Of a stretch of DNA of 64,000 bases, positions 35,489 to 43,151 are shown piece after piece (the first letter of the stretch is position 1; each line of letters opens with the position of its first letter). The DNA is from Paractinoplanes durhamensis (GTDB lineage Bacteria; Actinomycetota; Actinomycetes; Mycobacteriales; Micromonosporaceae). Under the pieces are notes generated by a model. That model was not told where the DNA came from. It ran no database searches and worked only from the letters and a program-made list of their open reading frames with translations. The stretch is from contig NZ_BOML01000022.1 in NCBI RefSeq assembly GCF_016862175.1, positions 62,001 through 126,000 of the forward strand. Direction: 5' to 3'. Both the position numbers and the translations under genes were made by a program.

Positions 35489-36817
35489 ATGCGCACCATC
35501 CTCCGGGCGACAGCCGTCGTTTCCGCGTTGATCCTCGGCGCCGGCGGCCTCGCCGCACCGGCCACCGCCGCCCCGGGCCCGTTGCCGCCGGAGTTGCAGC
35601 GGCTCGTCGACACGATCGGGCGGCAGGTCCCGACGGCCGCGCTCACCGCCGACGGCATGCTGACCGCGCTGCTCCGGCCGACCCGGCCCGAACCCGAGCC
35701 GTTCGACATCGAGGCCGACGACACCCAGGCCACCGCGCCGTCCCTCGGCCTCGGCTCGCCCGGCAAGACGTTCGACATGGACTGGTTCGAGCGCAACCTG
35801 CGGGCCGCGCTGACCGGCAAGACGGTCGGGTACGCCTACGCGATCGGCAAGGCCGGGCAGCTCGACCGGCAGGCCGGCGTCGGTTCGGCGCGGGTGGCGC
35901 CGGACAGCCCGCTGGCGCAGTCGGCGAGCAAGGTGATGACGGTGGCGAGCATCAGCAAGCCGGTGACCGCCGCGGCCACCCTGCGCCTGCTCGAACAGAA
36001 GGGCATCTCGGTCGACAGCGCGATCGGGCCGTGGCTGCCGGCCGCCTGGAAACGCGGTACCGGCGTCGACGCCATCACCTTCCGCGACCTGATGACGCAC
36101 CGCAGCGGCCTGCTGCAGAACTTCCAGACCGCGACGGGTACGACCGGGGGCAAGTCCACCGGCTCGTGGGACAACATCCGCATCGCCGTCGGGCAGAACC
36201 TGGGCTCGAAGAGTTACAAGTACGCGAACATGAACTTCAGCATCTTCCGGATCCTGGTGCCGAAGATCGCGTACGGCGTGGACCTGAGCAAGCTCTACGA
36301 CGCGCCGCCGCCGAACGTCACGCCCGCCCAGATCGACTACCTGACCGGGATCGTGTTCCTCGGTTACCTCAAGCCCGTCCTGGCCCTGGCCGGCGCCCCG
36401 GTCAGCTGCAACAGCTCCGACCCGGCCCCGACCAAGCTGTACGCCTTCCCGACCGGCGGCCAGGCCGGCTGGGGCCCGGCCGACTACGTCGCGAGCTGCG
36501 GCGGCTTCGGCTACAACATGTCCGCGAACGGGATCGCCTCGTTCATCTCGCACGTCCGCTACACCACCACGCTGGTGTCGGCCTCGGCTCGTTCGCTGAT
36601 GGTCGACGGCGGGCTCGGCCTCAAGTCCTACAGCGGTAAGTACGGCACCTACCACGGCCACGGCGCCGTATGGGCGATGTCCGGCGGCCGGGGCATGCGC
36701 GGCTGCGTGATGTCCTTCAGCATCAAGGTCGACGTGGCCCTGCTGGTCAACAGCCGGGGCGCCTACCCGCAGCCGTGCACGATCGCCCTCCAGGCGTTCG
36801 ACAACGCCTGGCACTGA
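35489..36817 (+). CDS. Exported beta-lactamase/class-C-type serine hydrolase
   Basis: The 442-residue protein has a Sec signal peptide (about 1-28, cut near ATAAP) and a penicillin-binding-protein-like fold. The nucleophile motif SxxK is S154-I-S-K157, the YxN motif is Y245-A-N247, and RDLMTHRSGLL is typical of EstB, DD-peptidase and class C relatives. HGHGAVWAMSG near the C-terminus stands where KTG usually occurs. Activity could be peptidase, esterase or amidase. The start ATG 35489 has GAGGGG upstream. It is divergent from the M4 protease, so the 233-base gap likely holds both promoters, and the two exported hydrolases may be co-regulated. Confidence 0.85.
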   Translation: MRTILRATAVVSALILGAGGLAAPATAAPGPLPPELQRLVDTIGRQVPTAALTADGMLTALLRPTRPEPEPFDIEADDTQATAPSLGLGSPGKTFDMDWFERNLRAALTGKTVGYAYAIGKAGQLDRQAGVGSARVAPDSPLAQSASKVMTVASISKPVTAAATLRLLEQKGISVDSAIGPWLPAAWKRGTGVDAITFRDLMTHRSGLLQNFQTATGTTGGKSTGSWDNIRIAVGQNLGSKSYKYANMNFSIFRILVPKIAYGVDLSKLYDAPPPNVTPAQIDYLTGIVFLGYLKPVLALAGAPVSCNSSDPAPTKLYAFPTGGQAGWGPADYVASCGGFGYNMSANGIASFISHVRYTTTLVSASARSLMVDGGLGLKSYSGKYGTYHGHGAVWAMSGGRGMRGCVMSFSIKVDVALLVNSRGAYPQPCTIALQAFDNAWH

Positions 36818-36851
36818 CCGAGCCGCCGGCCGCCGTCGGTACGGTGGCCGG

Positions 36852-37601
36852 ATGCACCCCAGCGACGCCGCCCTGCTGGTGCTGGGCGGCGTCGGTGGCG
36901 GGCTGACCGGGTCGATGGCCGGCCTTGCCTCCCTCGTCAGCTACCCGGCGCTGCTGGCGGTCGGCCTGCCGCCGGTCGCCGCCAACGTCACCAACACGGT
37001 GGCGCTGCTGTCCAACACCGTCGGCACCGCGGCCGGGGCCCGGCCGGAGCTGCGCGGTCATGGTCGCCGGCTGGCCCGGCTGTCCGCGGTCGCGGCCGGC
37101 GGTGGGCTGGCCGGCGCGGTGCTGCTGCTGGCCACGCCGTCGTCGGCGTTCGAGCGGATCGTGCCGGTGCTTGTCGCGCTGGGCGCGGCCCTGTTGCTGC
37201 TGCGCGACCCGCTGCGGCGCTGGGCCGGGCACCGGAGGATGCCGCGGCCGGTGCTGGCCGCCGCAATCTTCGGAGTCGGGGTCTACGGCGGCTACTTCGG
37301 CGCGGCCGCGGGCGTACTCATGCTCGCGGTCCTCTCGGTGAGCGCGACCGAACCGCTCCCGGTGACCAACGCGGTCAAGAGCATCGCGCTCGGCGCCGCC
37401 AACCTCGCGGCGGCGGTGATCTACGCGGTGATCGCCCCGGTGAACTGGGCCGCGGCCGGCCTGATGGCGATCGGCTGCCTGGCCGGCAGCTGGCTGGGCC
37501 CGATGCTGGTGCGCCGGACCCCGGAGCGCCCGCTGCGGGTGGCGATCGCCGTCGCGGCCCTGGGTCTGGCCGGTTACCTGTGGTGGCGCGCCGGCCGCTA
37601 G
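36852..37601 (+). CDS. TSUP-family membrane permease (TauE/SafE)
   Basis: A 249-residue protein with about eight hydrophobic helices and the TSUP signatures GLTGSMAGLASLVSYPALL near the N-terminus and GVYGGYFGAAAGVLML in the second half, an internal duplication typical of TauE/SafE. Family members export or import sulfite, sulfoacetate or related organic anions. The start ATG follows the serine-hydrolase gene by 34 bases. Its stop overlaps that of the TetR gene within CTAG. Substrate unknown. Confidence 0.88.
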   Translation: MHPSDAALLVLGGVGGGLTGSMAGLASLVSYPALLAVGLPPVAANVTNTVALLSNTVGTAAGARPELRGHGRRLARLSAVAAGGGLAGAVLLLATPSSAFERIVPVLVALGAALLLLRDPLRRWAGHRRMPRPVLAAAIFGVGVYGGYFGAAAGVLMLAVLSVSATEPLPVTNAVKSIALGAANLAAAVIYAVIAPVNWAAAGLMAIGCLAGSWLGPMLVRRTPERPLRVAIAVAALGLAGYLWWRAGR

Positions 37602-38167
37602 GGCTTGAGGGCCTTGGTGGCCAGGCGCAGGTCGTTGAAGGCGCGGTCGAGGTGGGTGTGGAGATCTTCGGTGCGGTCGGCTCCCCAGCGGCGGACGGCG
37701 ATCGCATACGTGTCCATGCCGACCTGGGCGCACAGCGCCGCCAGCTGATCGGGGACGCCGCGGGCCCGCAGGGCGTCCGTGAGGGCGTCGACCAGTGCCG
37801 CGTTCTTGGCCAGCGCGCGCTCGCGCAGCGCCGGAGTTGCGGCGATCACCGGATAACGGCGCTCGGTGACCGGTAGGTTTTGCTCGATCAGCGGCACGGC
37901 CTGGTGGAACGCGGCCCGCAGGGTGGGCAGCGGCCGGGTGCCGGCCGGCACCGCGGCGACCGCTCCGGTCAGCAGATCGACCAGCTGTGCCTGGCCGTCG
38001 AAGAAGACCTCGCGTTTGTCGGCGAAGTGCCGGAAGAACGTCCGCTCGGTGACCCCGGCGCGGGCGGCGATGTCGCCGGTCGTGGTCTTGTCGTAGCCAC
38101 GCTCCAGGTACAGCTCGAGCGCGGCCTCCTGCAGCCGCAGCCGCACCTCTTCACCGTTTCGGGGCAC
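37598..38167 (-). CDS. TetR-family transcriptional repressor
   Basis: A 189-residue regulator with a helix-turn-helix at about 12-58 (ALELYLERGYDKTTTGDIAA, GVTERTFFRHFADKREVFF) and an all-helical ligand-binding part. The start is GTG 38167. It is divergent from the SDR/hydrolase pair at 38261-40028, and the 93-base gap contains three evenly spaced palindromes, almost certainly its operators. It should therefore repress itself and the SDR operon until an unknown small molecule binds. Its 3' end overlaps the TSUP gene by four bases. Confidence 0.92.
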   Translation of the reverse strand: MPRNGEEVRLRLQEAALELYLERGYDKTTTGDIAARAGVTERTFFRHFADKREVFFDGQAQLVDLLTGAVAAVPAGTRPLPTLRAAFHQAVPLIEQNLPVTERRYPVIAATPALRERALAKNAALVDALTDALRARGVPDQLAALCAQVGMDTYAIAVRRWGADRTEDLHTHLDRAFNDLRLATKALKP

Positions 38168-38186
38168 GGCCCGACCCTACCATCGG

Positions 38187-38247
38187 CGGCAGTTACTGAC
38201 GAAACGTTGCGTCAGTAACTGACGAGTTGTAGCGTCAGTTACTGACG
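38187..38247. promoter_or_regulatory. Three tandem 15-bp TetR operators at 23-bp spacing
   Basis: Sites 38187-38201 (CGGCAGTTACTGACG), 38210-38224 (CGTCAGTAACTGACG) and 38233-38247 (CGTCAGTTACTGACG) are dyads of CGTCAGT around one central base; the second and third are perfect and the first has one mismatch. Start-to-start distances are exactly 23 bases. The last site ends 13 bases before the SDR start codon and covers its probable ribosome-site region. Confidence 0.9.
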
Positions 38248-38260
38248 GAAAGAGGTCAGC

Positions 38261-39022
38261 ATGCACCAACGTTTTCTCGGCCGGACGGTCGTCGTCACCG
38301 GCGCCAGCTCCGGCATCGGCGACGGCATCGCCCGGCGGTTCGCCGCCGAAGGGGCCAACCTCGTGCTCGCGGCGCGGCGCAAGGACCGCCTCGACGATCT
38401 CGCGGCGGAACTCGGCACCGACCGGGCGCTAGCCGTCGCCACCGACGTGACCAGCGAAGAGGAGGTCCGGGCGATGGTCGTGGCGGGTGCCGCCCGGTTC
38501 GGCGGGATCGACGTGCTGGTCTCCAACGCCGGGCTCGGCCTGGCCAAGGAGTTCGCCGAGACCACCGCCGCCGACTGGCGGCTGGTGATGACCACCGACG
38601 TCGACAGCTGCTTCTTCGGCGCGCAGGCCGCCCTGCCCTATCTGAAACGGAGCCGCGGCAGCATCGTGCAGATCGCCTCCGCCTCCGGGCTCGGCGGCGA
38701 CCGCCGGCTCACCGCCTACAACGCGGCCAAGGGCGCGGTCGTCAACTTCACCCGCGGGCTCGCCTTCGACCTCGGCCGCTACGGCATCCGGGTCAACGCG
38801 GTTGCCCCGTCGCTGACCGGCCCGGAGGAGTTGGCCGGCGAGTACGCCGACATGATCGAGCGCTTCAACCAGCGGCGTGCGCTCGCCGGGTTCAGCACGC
38901 CGGCCGACGTCGCCGCCGCGGTCAGCTTCCTGGCGTCGGAGGACGCCCGTTTCATCACCGGCACGATCCTGCCCGTCGACGGCGGCATCACCGCCGGCAG
39001 CGGCCAGCCCGACCTCTTCTGA
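38261..39022 (+). CDS. Short-chain dehydrogenase/reductase
   Basis: A 253-residue classical SDR with cofactor motif TGASSGIG (about 14-21), NAG at about 90, catalytic serine in IVQIASASG and YNAAK as the Tyr/Lys pair. The C-terminal PVDGGI segment is standard. It catalyses NAD(P)-dependent oxidation or reduction of an unknown alcohol or ketone. ATG 38261 follows a purine-rich site partly covered by the third TetR operator. It forms an operon with the hydrolase at 39036, 13 bases downstream, under TetR control. Confidence 0.93.
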   Translation: MHQRFLGRTVVVTGASSGIGDGIARRFAAEGANLVLAARRKDRLDDLAAELGTDRALAVATDVTSEEEVRAMVVAGAARFGGIDVLVSNAGLGLAKEFAETTAADWRLVMTTDVDSCFFGAQAALPYLKRSRGSIVQIASASGLGGDRRLTAYNAAKGAVVNFTRGLAFDLGRYGIRVNAVAPSLTGPEELAGEYADMIERFNQRRALAGFSTPADVAAAVSFLASEDARFITGTILPVDGGITAGSGQPDLF

Positions 39023-39035
39023 ACGGGAGACAACC

Positions 39036-40028
39036 ATGCCTGGAATCACCGACGCGCTCGACCCGGAGCTTGCGGCCGCGTTCGCGGCCATGCCCAAGGC
39101 CGGGAACGGCGCCCTGATCGAGCTCTCCGACATTCCGGGGGTGCGCGCGCAGCTCCGGGCGGCCGCGGCCCAGGTGCCGGTGAGCCCGCCGGACCCGCGG
39201 GTCGCGATCGAGACGCTGCGCATCCCGCGCGAGGACGGGACCGCGCTCGAGGTCGTGCTGTATCGCCCGGCCGGGGTCACCGACGACCGCCCGGTGCTGC
39301 TCTGGTTCCACGCCGGCGCCCAGGTCCTCGGGGACAACGCGCGCGACGACGACGCGTACCACACCGGTCTGGCTCTTGATCTTGATTGCGTCCTTGCTGC
39401 CGTCGTCTATCGGCTGGCGCCGGAGACGCCGGCGCCCGGGGCGGCCGAGGACGGCTACCTCGCCTATGCGCACCTCGTGGCGCATGCGGACGAGCTGCGG
39501 ATCGACCCGCGGCGGATCGGGCTGGCCGGGGCCAGTGGGGGCGGGGCGCCGGCCGCGGCCACCGCGCTCATGGTGCGTGACCGGCACGAGCAGCAGCCGT
39601 GCCTGCTGGGCCTGCTCTACCCGATGCTCGACGACCGCCTCGAAACGCCGTCGGCGTTCGAGATCACCGCCGAGGTGGTCATCGCCCGGCCGGACATCCA
39701 GCTCGCCTGGGCCGCGGTGCTCGGCGATCGGGTCGGCAAGGACGGCGTGCACCCGTATGCCGCGCCCGGCCGGGCCACCGATCTGGCCGGCCTGCCGGAG
39801 ACCTTCGTGGCGGTCGCTCAGTTCGACCTGCTGCGCGACGAGGGGATGGAGTTCGCCCGCAGTCTGAACGCCGCCGGCGTCCCGGCCGACCTCCACCTCT
39901 ATGCCCGCGCCTTCCATGCCTGGGACCGCTTCGCGCCCCACTCGGCGCTGAGCCGCGGCTTCGAGCGGACGTGGCGCGACTTCCTCCAGCGCAACCTGCA
40001 ATCGGTATACCAACACGCTGGGCGCTAG
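39036..40028 (+). CDS. Alpha/beta hydrolase of the hormone-sensitive-lipase type
   Basis: A 330-residue esterase-like enzyme. The nucleophile is S167 in GASGGG; the YRLAPE segment (125-130), the Asp in FDLLRDEG and the His in FHAWD complete the HSL pattern. The oxyanion-hole motif, HGGG in most relatives, reads HAGA at 92-95, which may alter substrate range. The start ATG 39036 has GGGAGA upstream. With the preceding SDR it probably processes an ester-containing compound sensed by the TetR regulator. Confidence 0.88.
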   Translation: MPGITDALDPELAAAFAAMPKAGNGALIELSDIPGVRAQLRAAAAQVPVSPPDPRVAIETLRIPREDGTALEVVLYRPAGVTDDRPVLLWFHAGAQVLGDNARDDDAYHTGLALDLDCVLAAVVYRLAPETPAPGAAEDGYLAYAHLVAHADELRIDPRRIGLAGASGGGAPAAATALMVRDRHEQQPCLLGLLYPMLDDRLETPSAFEITAEVVIARPDIQLAWAAVLGDRVGKDGVHPYAAPGRATDLAGLPETFVAVAQFDLLRDEGMEFARSLNAAGVPADLHLYARAFHAWDRFAPHSALSRGFERTWRDFLQRNLQSVYQHAGR

Positions 40029-40097
40029 AAACGGCGCCGCTGATAAGCACTGGATTTAATAGGTACGAAACAACTGTTGATCCGAGAGAAACGTTAA

Positions 40098-40109
40098 ACA
40101 GTATACCGT
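40098..40109. promoter_or_regulatory. Candidate GntR-type operator before the SIS operon
   Basis: ACAGTATACCGT is a near-palindrome around GTATAC, with one mismatched pair, inside an AT-rich 110-base leader before the SIS gene. GTATAC is rare in DNA this GC-rich, and FCD-type GntR regulators often bind such cores. A GntR gene closes the locus at 50908-51564. A second GTATAC lies at 40005-40010. Assignment is tentative. Confidence 0.35.
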
Positions 40110-40138
40110 TTGCCTCCTTAGGAACTGGGGAGGTTGTC

Positions 40139-41281
40139 GTGGAGTCACCGTTGATCTCGGCCGGGAGTCCGCTCGATGCGCGCCAGCAGGCGGTCATCGC
40201 GCGGGTCTCGGCGGCCGAGCACGCCGGGATCCTGCAGCTGCCCTCGGACGACCCGCTCGACGCCAAGCGGCTCGCCCGCACCGAGGCGACCTGGCCGGAG
40301 CTGATCGCCCAGCCCGAGATGGTGCTTCGCACCTGGGCGGCGAACGAGAAGACCCTCGTGGCGGCGGCCGAGGCGATCCGGGACCGCGGGATCGAGCGGG
40401 TCTATCTGGTCGGGGCGGGCGACTCGTACGCGGTGATGATCTCCGCCCGGCTCGCCCTGCAGGACGCCCTCGCCGTGCCGGTCGAGGCGGTGCAGAGCCT
40501 GGAATTCGCCTACTACCTGCGGCCGGTGCTCGACCGGCACACGCTCGTGGTCGCGCTGTCCAGTTCGGGGGAGACCACCCGGACGGTCGAGGCCGCCCTG
40601 GTCGCGCAGCACGCCGGCGCTCTCACGCTGGCCCTGACCAACACCGCCGGTTCCACTCTCGACGTCGAGAGTGAACAGACGCTGAAGATCGAGGCGACCC
40701 GGGTCGGCTGGCCGACCCAGTCGTCGACGGCCGCGCTCGCCCTGCTCCTCAAGCTGGCCGGGATGCTCGGCGGCGAGAAGCCGGCCGGGATGCGGGCCGG
40801 CGCCGACCTGGATCGGCTTCCCGACCTGATGGCCGAGGTGATCGGCGCGCTGAGCGAGCCGATCGCGGCGATCGCCGAGCGGGAGGCCGGCAGCCGGATG
40901 TTCCTGTTCTCGGCGGGCGGGCCCAGCTTCGGCGCGGCCCTGGCCGGGGCGGCGAAATACAAGGAGTGCACCCCCGATCACGCCCTCGCGATCCAGGTCG
41001 AGGAGTACCACCACTACAACTCGCAGAAGGCCGGCGAGCCGCTGCTGCTGCTCGCGCCGAGCGGCTGGTCGGTGCCGCGGGCGGCGGACACCCGGGCCGA
41101 GGCGCTGCGCTTCGGCGGCCGGGCCTACGTGGTGACCAGCGCGACCGAGACGGCCTTCGGCGACGACGTGCTGCGCCTGCCGGACGTGCCGGAGGCGCTG
41201 AGCCCGCTGCTGACCTTCCTGCCCGCCCAGCTGATGGGCTTCCACGCCGCGATGGCCAAGTTCCGGGCGGCGCAGCGGTGA
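40139..41281 (+). CDS. SIS-domain sugar-phosphate isomerase/deglycase-like protein
   Basis: The 380-residue protein has two SIS domains resembling the isomerase half of GlmS, AgaS and the deglycases FrlB/FraB. Sugar-phosphate-binding motifs are LVGAGDSYA (90-98) and SSSGETTRT (141-149). E276 in KYKEC and H292 in EEYHHY are 16 residues apart, the same spacing as E488/H504 of E. coli GlmS. There is no glutaminase domain. The GTG start has GGGGAGG five bases upstream. It is followed with a GTGA overlap by a PfkB kinase, the pairing used for Amadori compounds (kinase, then deglycase). Substrate identity is inferred. Confidence 0.83.
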   Translation: MESPLISAGSPLDARQQAVIARVSAAEHAGILQLPSDDPLDAKRLARTEATWPELIAQPEMVLRTWAANEKTLVAAAEAIRDRGIERVYLVGAGDSYAVMISARLALQDALAVPVEAVQSLEFAYYLRPVLDRHTLVVALSSSGETTRTVEAALVAQHAGALTLALTNTAGSTLDVESEQTLKIEATRVGWPTQSSTAALALLLKLAGMLGGEKPAGMRAGADLDRLPDLMAEVIGALSEPIAAIAEREAGSRMFLFSAGGPSFGAALAGAAKYKECTPDHALAIQVEEYHHYNSQKAGEPLLLLAPSGWSVPRAADTRAEALRFGGRAYVVTSATETAFGDDVLRLPDVPEALSPLLTFLPAQLMGFHAAMAKFRAAQR

Positions 41282-42411
41282 CCGGCGCCGACCCGACGGG
41301 CCTCGCCCCGGTAGGCATCGGTTCGGCCGGCGCTGATCCGGCGGCCGTCGGTTCGGCCGACGTCGGCTCGGCGGGCGCCGGGTCCGCCAGCGCCGATCCG
41401 GCGGGCCTCGGCCCGGCGGTGGGGGTCATCCTGGTGTGCGTCGGCAACGTGACCGTCGACGAGGCCGTCTTCCCGGATGGCCGCCGGGTGGCGCAGGCCG
41501 GCGGGGACGCGATCTTCGCGGCCCTCGGAGCCCGGTTGGTCATCGAGGACGTGCGCGTCTGCGCCCCGATCGGCAGCGACCTGCCGCCCTCGACGCTGGC
41601 GGAGTGGCAGGCGGCCGGCCTGCAGACCACCGGCATGCCACGCCGCACCGAGCCAACGATTCGCAATGTCGTGAAATATCGGGCGGATGGGTCGCGGAGC
41701 TGGGACCTGGTCACCGGCGAGGCCCACTTCGACCGAATGTCGGTCTATCCATCGGATTTCCCGGAGTCGACCGACCCGACCGCGCCCCGAACTGCCCCGG
41801 CCGAGCCGGGGCCGGGCGGGGCGCTGGGCGCGGGGTCGGGGCTGGGCGCGGGGTCGGGGCTGGGCGCGGGGTCGGGGCTGGGCGCCGGGTCGGGGCTGGG
41901 CGCAGAGCCGGTGTCTGGGGTGCTGGTCTCGGCGATGAGTAATCCGTCGATGGTGGCGCTCCTGCCCTGGCTGGCGGAGCGGCGGAGGCCCGGCCGGGAA
42001 TACCGGATTTATCTGGATGTGCAGGAGGATGGGCTCGGGCCGGAGATGCGGGCGCTCGTTCGGCACTGTGATGTCTTTCTGCCGAGTGAGGTCGAGGCGC
42101 GGGCTCTGGCCGGGACCGATGACCTCGGCGAGGCGGCCCGCGTGTTCGCGGCCGATGGGCCGGGCGTCGTGGTCATCAAGCGGGCCGAGCGGGGCTGCCT
42201 CGTGTTCGACGGCGGCACGCTGACCGAGGTGCCGGCCGAGGTCGTCGCCGCGGTGGACAGCACGGGGGCCGGGGACGCGTTCTGTGGTGCGTTCGCGGCC
42301 GCCCATCTGAGCAGCGGTGATGCGGTGGCGGCGGCTAAGCGGGCGGCGAGCGTGGCCCGGATCGCGGTCAGCGATCACGGCACCTGCGGGCTGCTGGCGG
42401 CGGCGCGATGA
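41278..42411 (+). CDS. PfkB-family carbohydrate kinase with low-complexity insertions
   Basis: This ribokinase-fold kinase has GGDAIFAALGA near the sugar site and DSTGAGDAF with catalytic base D333. From GTG 41278 (GTGA overlap with the SIS gene) it is 377 residues, but the first about 46 are a Gly/Ala/Ser/Asp repeat; GTG 41419, just before the first strand (VILVCVGNVTVDEAV), is an alternative start giving 330 residues, near family length. A second low-complexity stretch (about 183-209) is encoded by an 18-bp tandem repeat. With the SIS protein it suggests a FrlD/FrlB-like pathway in which a sugar-amine is phosphorylated and then split. Confidence 0.82.
   Translation: MTGADPTGLAPVGIGSAGADPAAVGSADVGSAGAGSASADPAGLGPAVGVILVCVGNVTVDEAVFPDGRRVAQAGGDAIFAALGARLVIEDVRVCAPIGSDLPPSTLAEWQAAGLQTTGMPRRTEPTIRNVVKYRADGSRSWDLVTGEAHFDRMSVYPSDFPESTDPTAPRTAPAEPGPGGALGAGSGLGAGSGLGAGSGLGAGSGLGAEPVSGVLVSAMSNPSMVALLPWLAERRRPGREYRIYLDVQEDGLGPEMRALVRHCDVFLPSEVEARALAGTDDLGEAARVFAADGPGVVVIKRAERGCLVFDGGTLTEVPAEVVAAVDSTGAGDAFCGAFAAAHLSSGDAVAAAKRAASVARIAVSDHGTCGLLAAAR
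41824..41903 (+). repeat. 18-bp tandem repeat inside the PfkB gene
   Basis: The unit CTGGGCGCGGGGTCGGGG occurs four times in a row (41824-41895; the fourth copy has one mismatch), followed by eight bases of a fifth. It stays in frame and encodes Leu-Gly-Ala-Gly-Ser-Gly repeats. In-frame repeats of this kind expand and contract by slippage. Confidence 0.95.
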
Positions 42412-43085
42412 AGCTCATGGTGATCAACCCCAACACGACGACCTCGATGACCGATGCGGTGGTCGCGGCGGCCCGGACGGTCGCCCGCCCGGACACCACG
42501 ATCGTCGGCGGCACTCCTGCCGACGGCGTGGCCGGCGTGGAGAGTCACTACGAGGAGGCCTGGGGCGCGCTCGGCGTGATCGACCAGGTCCGCAAGGGCG
42601 AAGAGCAGGGCATTGACGGGTACGTCGTGGCCTGCTTCGGCGACACCGGGGTGCCGGCCGCTCGCGAGCTGGCCAACGGCCCGGTGGTCGGGATGACCGA
42701 GGCGGCCCTGATGACCGCCGCGCTGATCGCCCACCGCTTCACCATCGTCACCCTGCCGCGGCGCACGATCGCCCACTCCGAGCGGGTCGTGCAGGCACTC
42801 GGCCTCGGTCACCGCTGCACGGTCCGCGCGGTGGACGTGCCGGTCGCCGACCTCGCCGAGGGCTCGGCCCACCTGGCCGAGGTGTTCGCGGCCGAGGCCC
42901 GGCGAGAGCCGGACGCGGAGGCGCTGATCCTCGGCTGCGCCGGCCTCACCGACCTGGTCGGACCGCTGACCGCCCGGCTCGGCATGCCGGTGATCGACGG
43001 GGTCACCGCGGCCGTCCCGATGGTCGAGGGCCTGATCGCCCAGGGCCTGACCGCCTCGCGGGTCAACACCTGGCGGCACCCATGA
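42408..43085 (+). CDS. Asp/Glu/hydantoin racemase-family protein
   Basis: A 225-residue enzyme of the cofactor-independent racemase family. It begins MKLMVINPNTTTSMT, typical of hydantoin/allantoin racemases, and has the two catalytic cysteines at C76 (VACFGDTG) and C177 (LGCAGLTD). Relatives racemise 5-substituted hydantoins or allantoin before stereospecific hydrolysis. Start ATG overlaps the PfkB stop as ATGA. Immediately downstream come an amidohydrolase and a PuuE-like deacetylase, which fits hydrolysis of a ring ureide or imide. Confidence 0.88.
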   Translation: MKLMVINPNTTTSMTDAVVAAARTVARPDTTIVGGTPADGVAGVESHYEEAWGALGVIDQVRKGEEQGIDGYVVACFGDTGVPAARELANGPVVGMTEAALMTAALIAHRFTIVTLPRRTIAHSERVVQALGLGHRCTVRAVDVPVADLAEGSAHLAEVFAAEARREPDAEALILGCAGLTDLVGPLTARLGMPVIDGVTAAVPMVEGLIAQGLTASRVNTWRHP

Positions 43086-43151
43086 GCGAGCGAATCGGCA
43101 GGCCCGGTGCGGAATTCGCTCGCGGCGCGAAACGGGGAGCCGGCATGAGCG
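43081..43151. repeat. Short palindromic insertion-like element at a gene junction
   Basis: A 10-bp perfect inverted repeat, GCGAGCGAAT (43086-43095) and ATTCGCTCGC (43114-43123), lies between two copies of the direct repeat CATGAGCG (43081-43088 and 43144-43151). The 63-base segment separates the racemase stop from the better-supported amidohydrolase start in an operon whose other junctions overlap by 4 to 20 bases. It looks like a small REP/MITE-like insertion. Confidence 0.6.
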
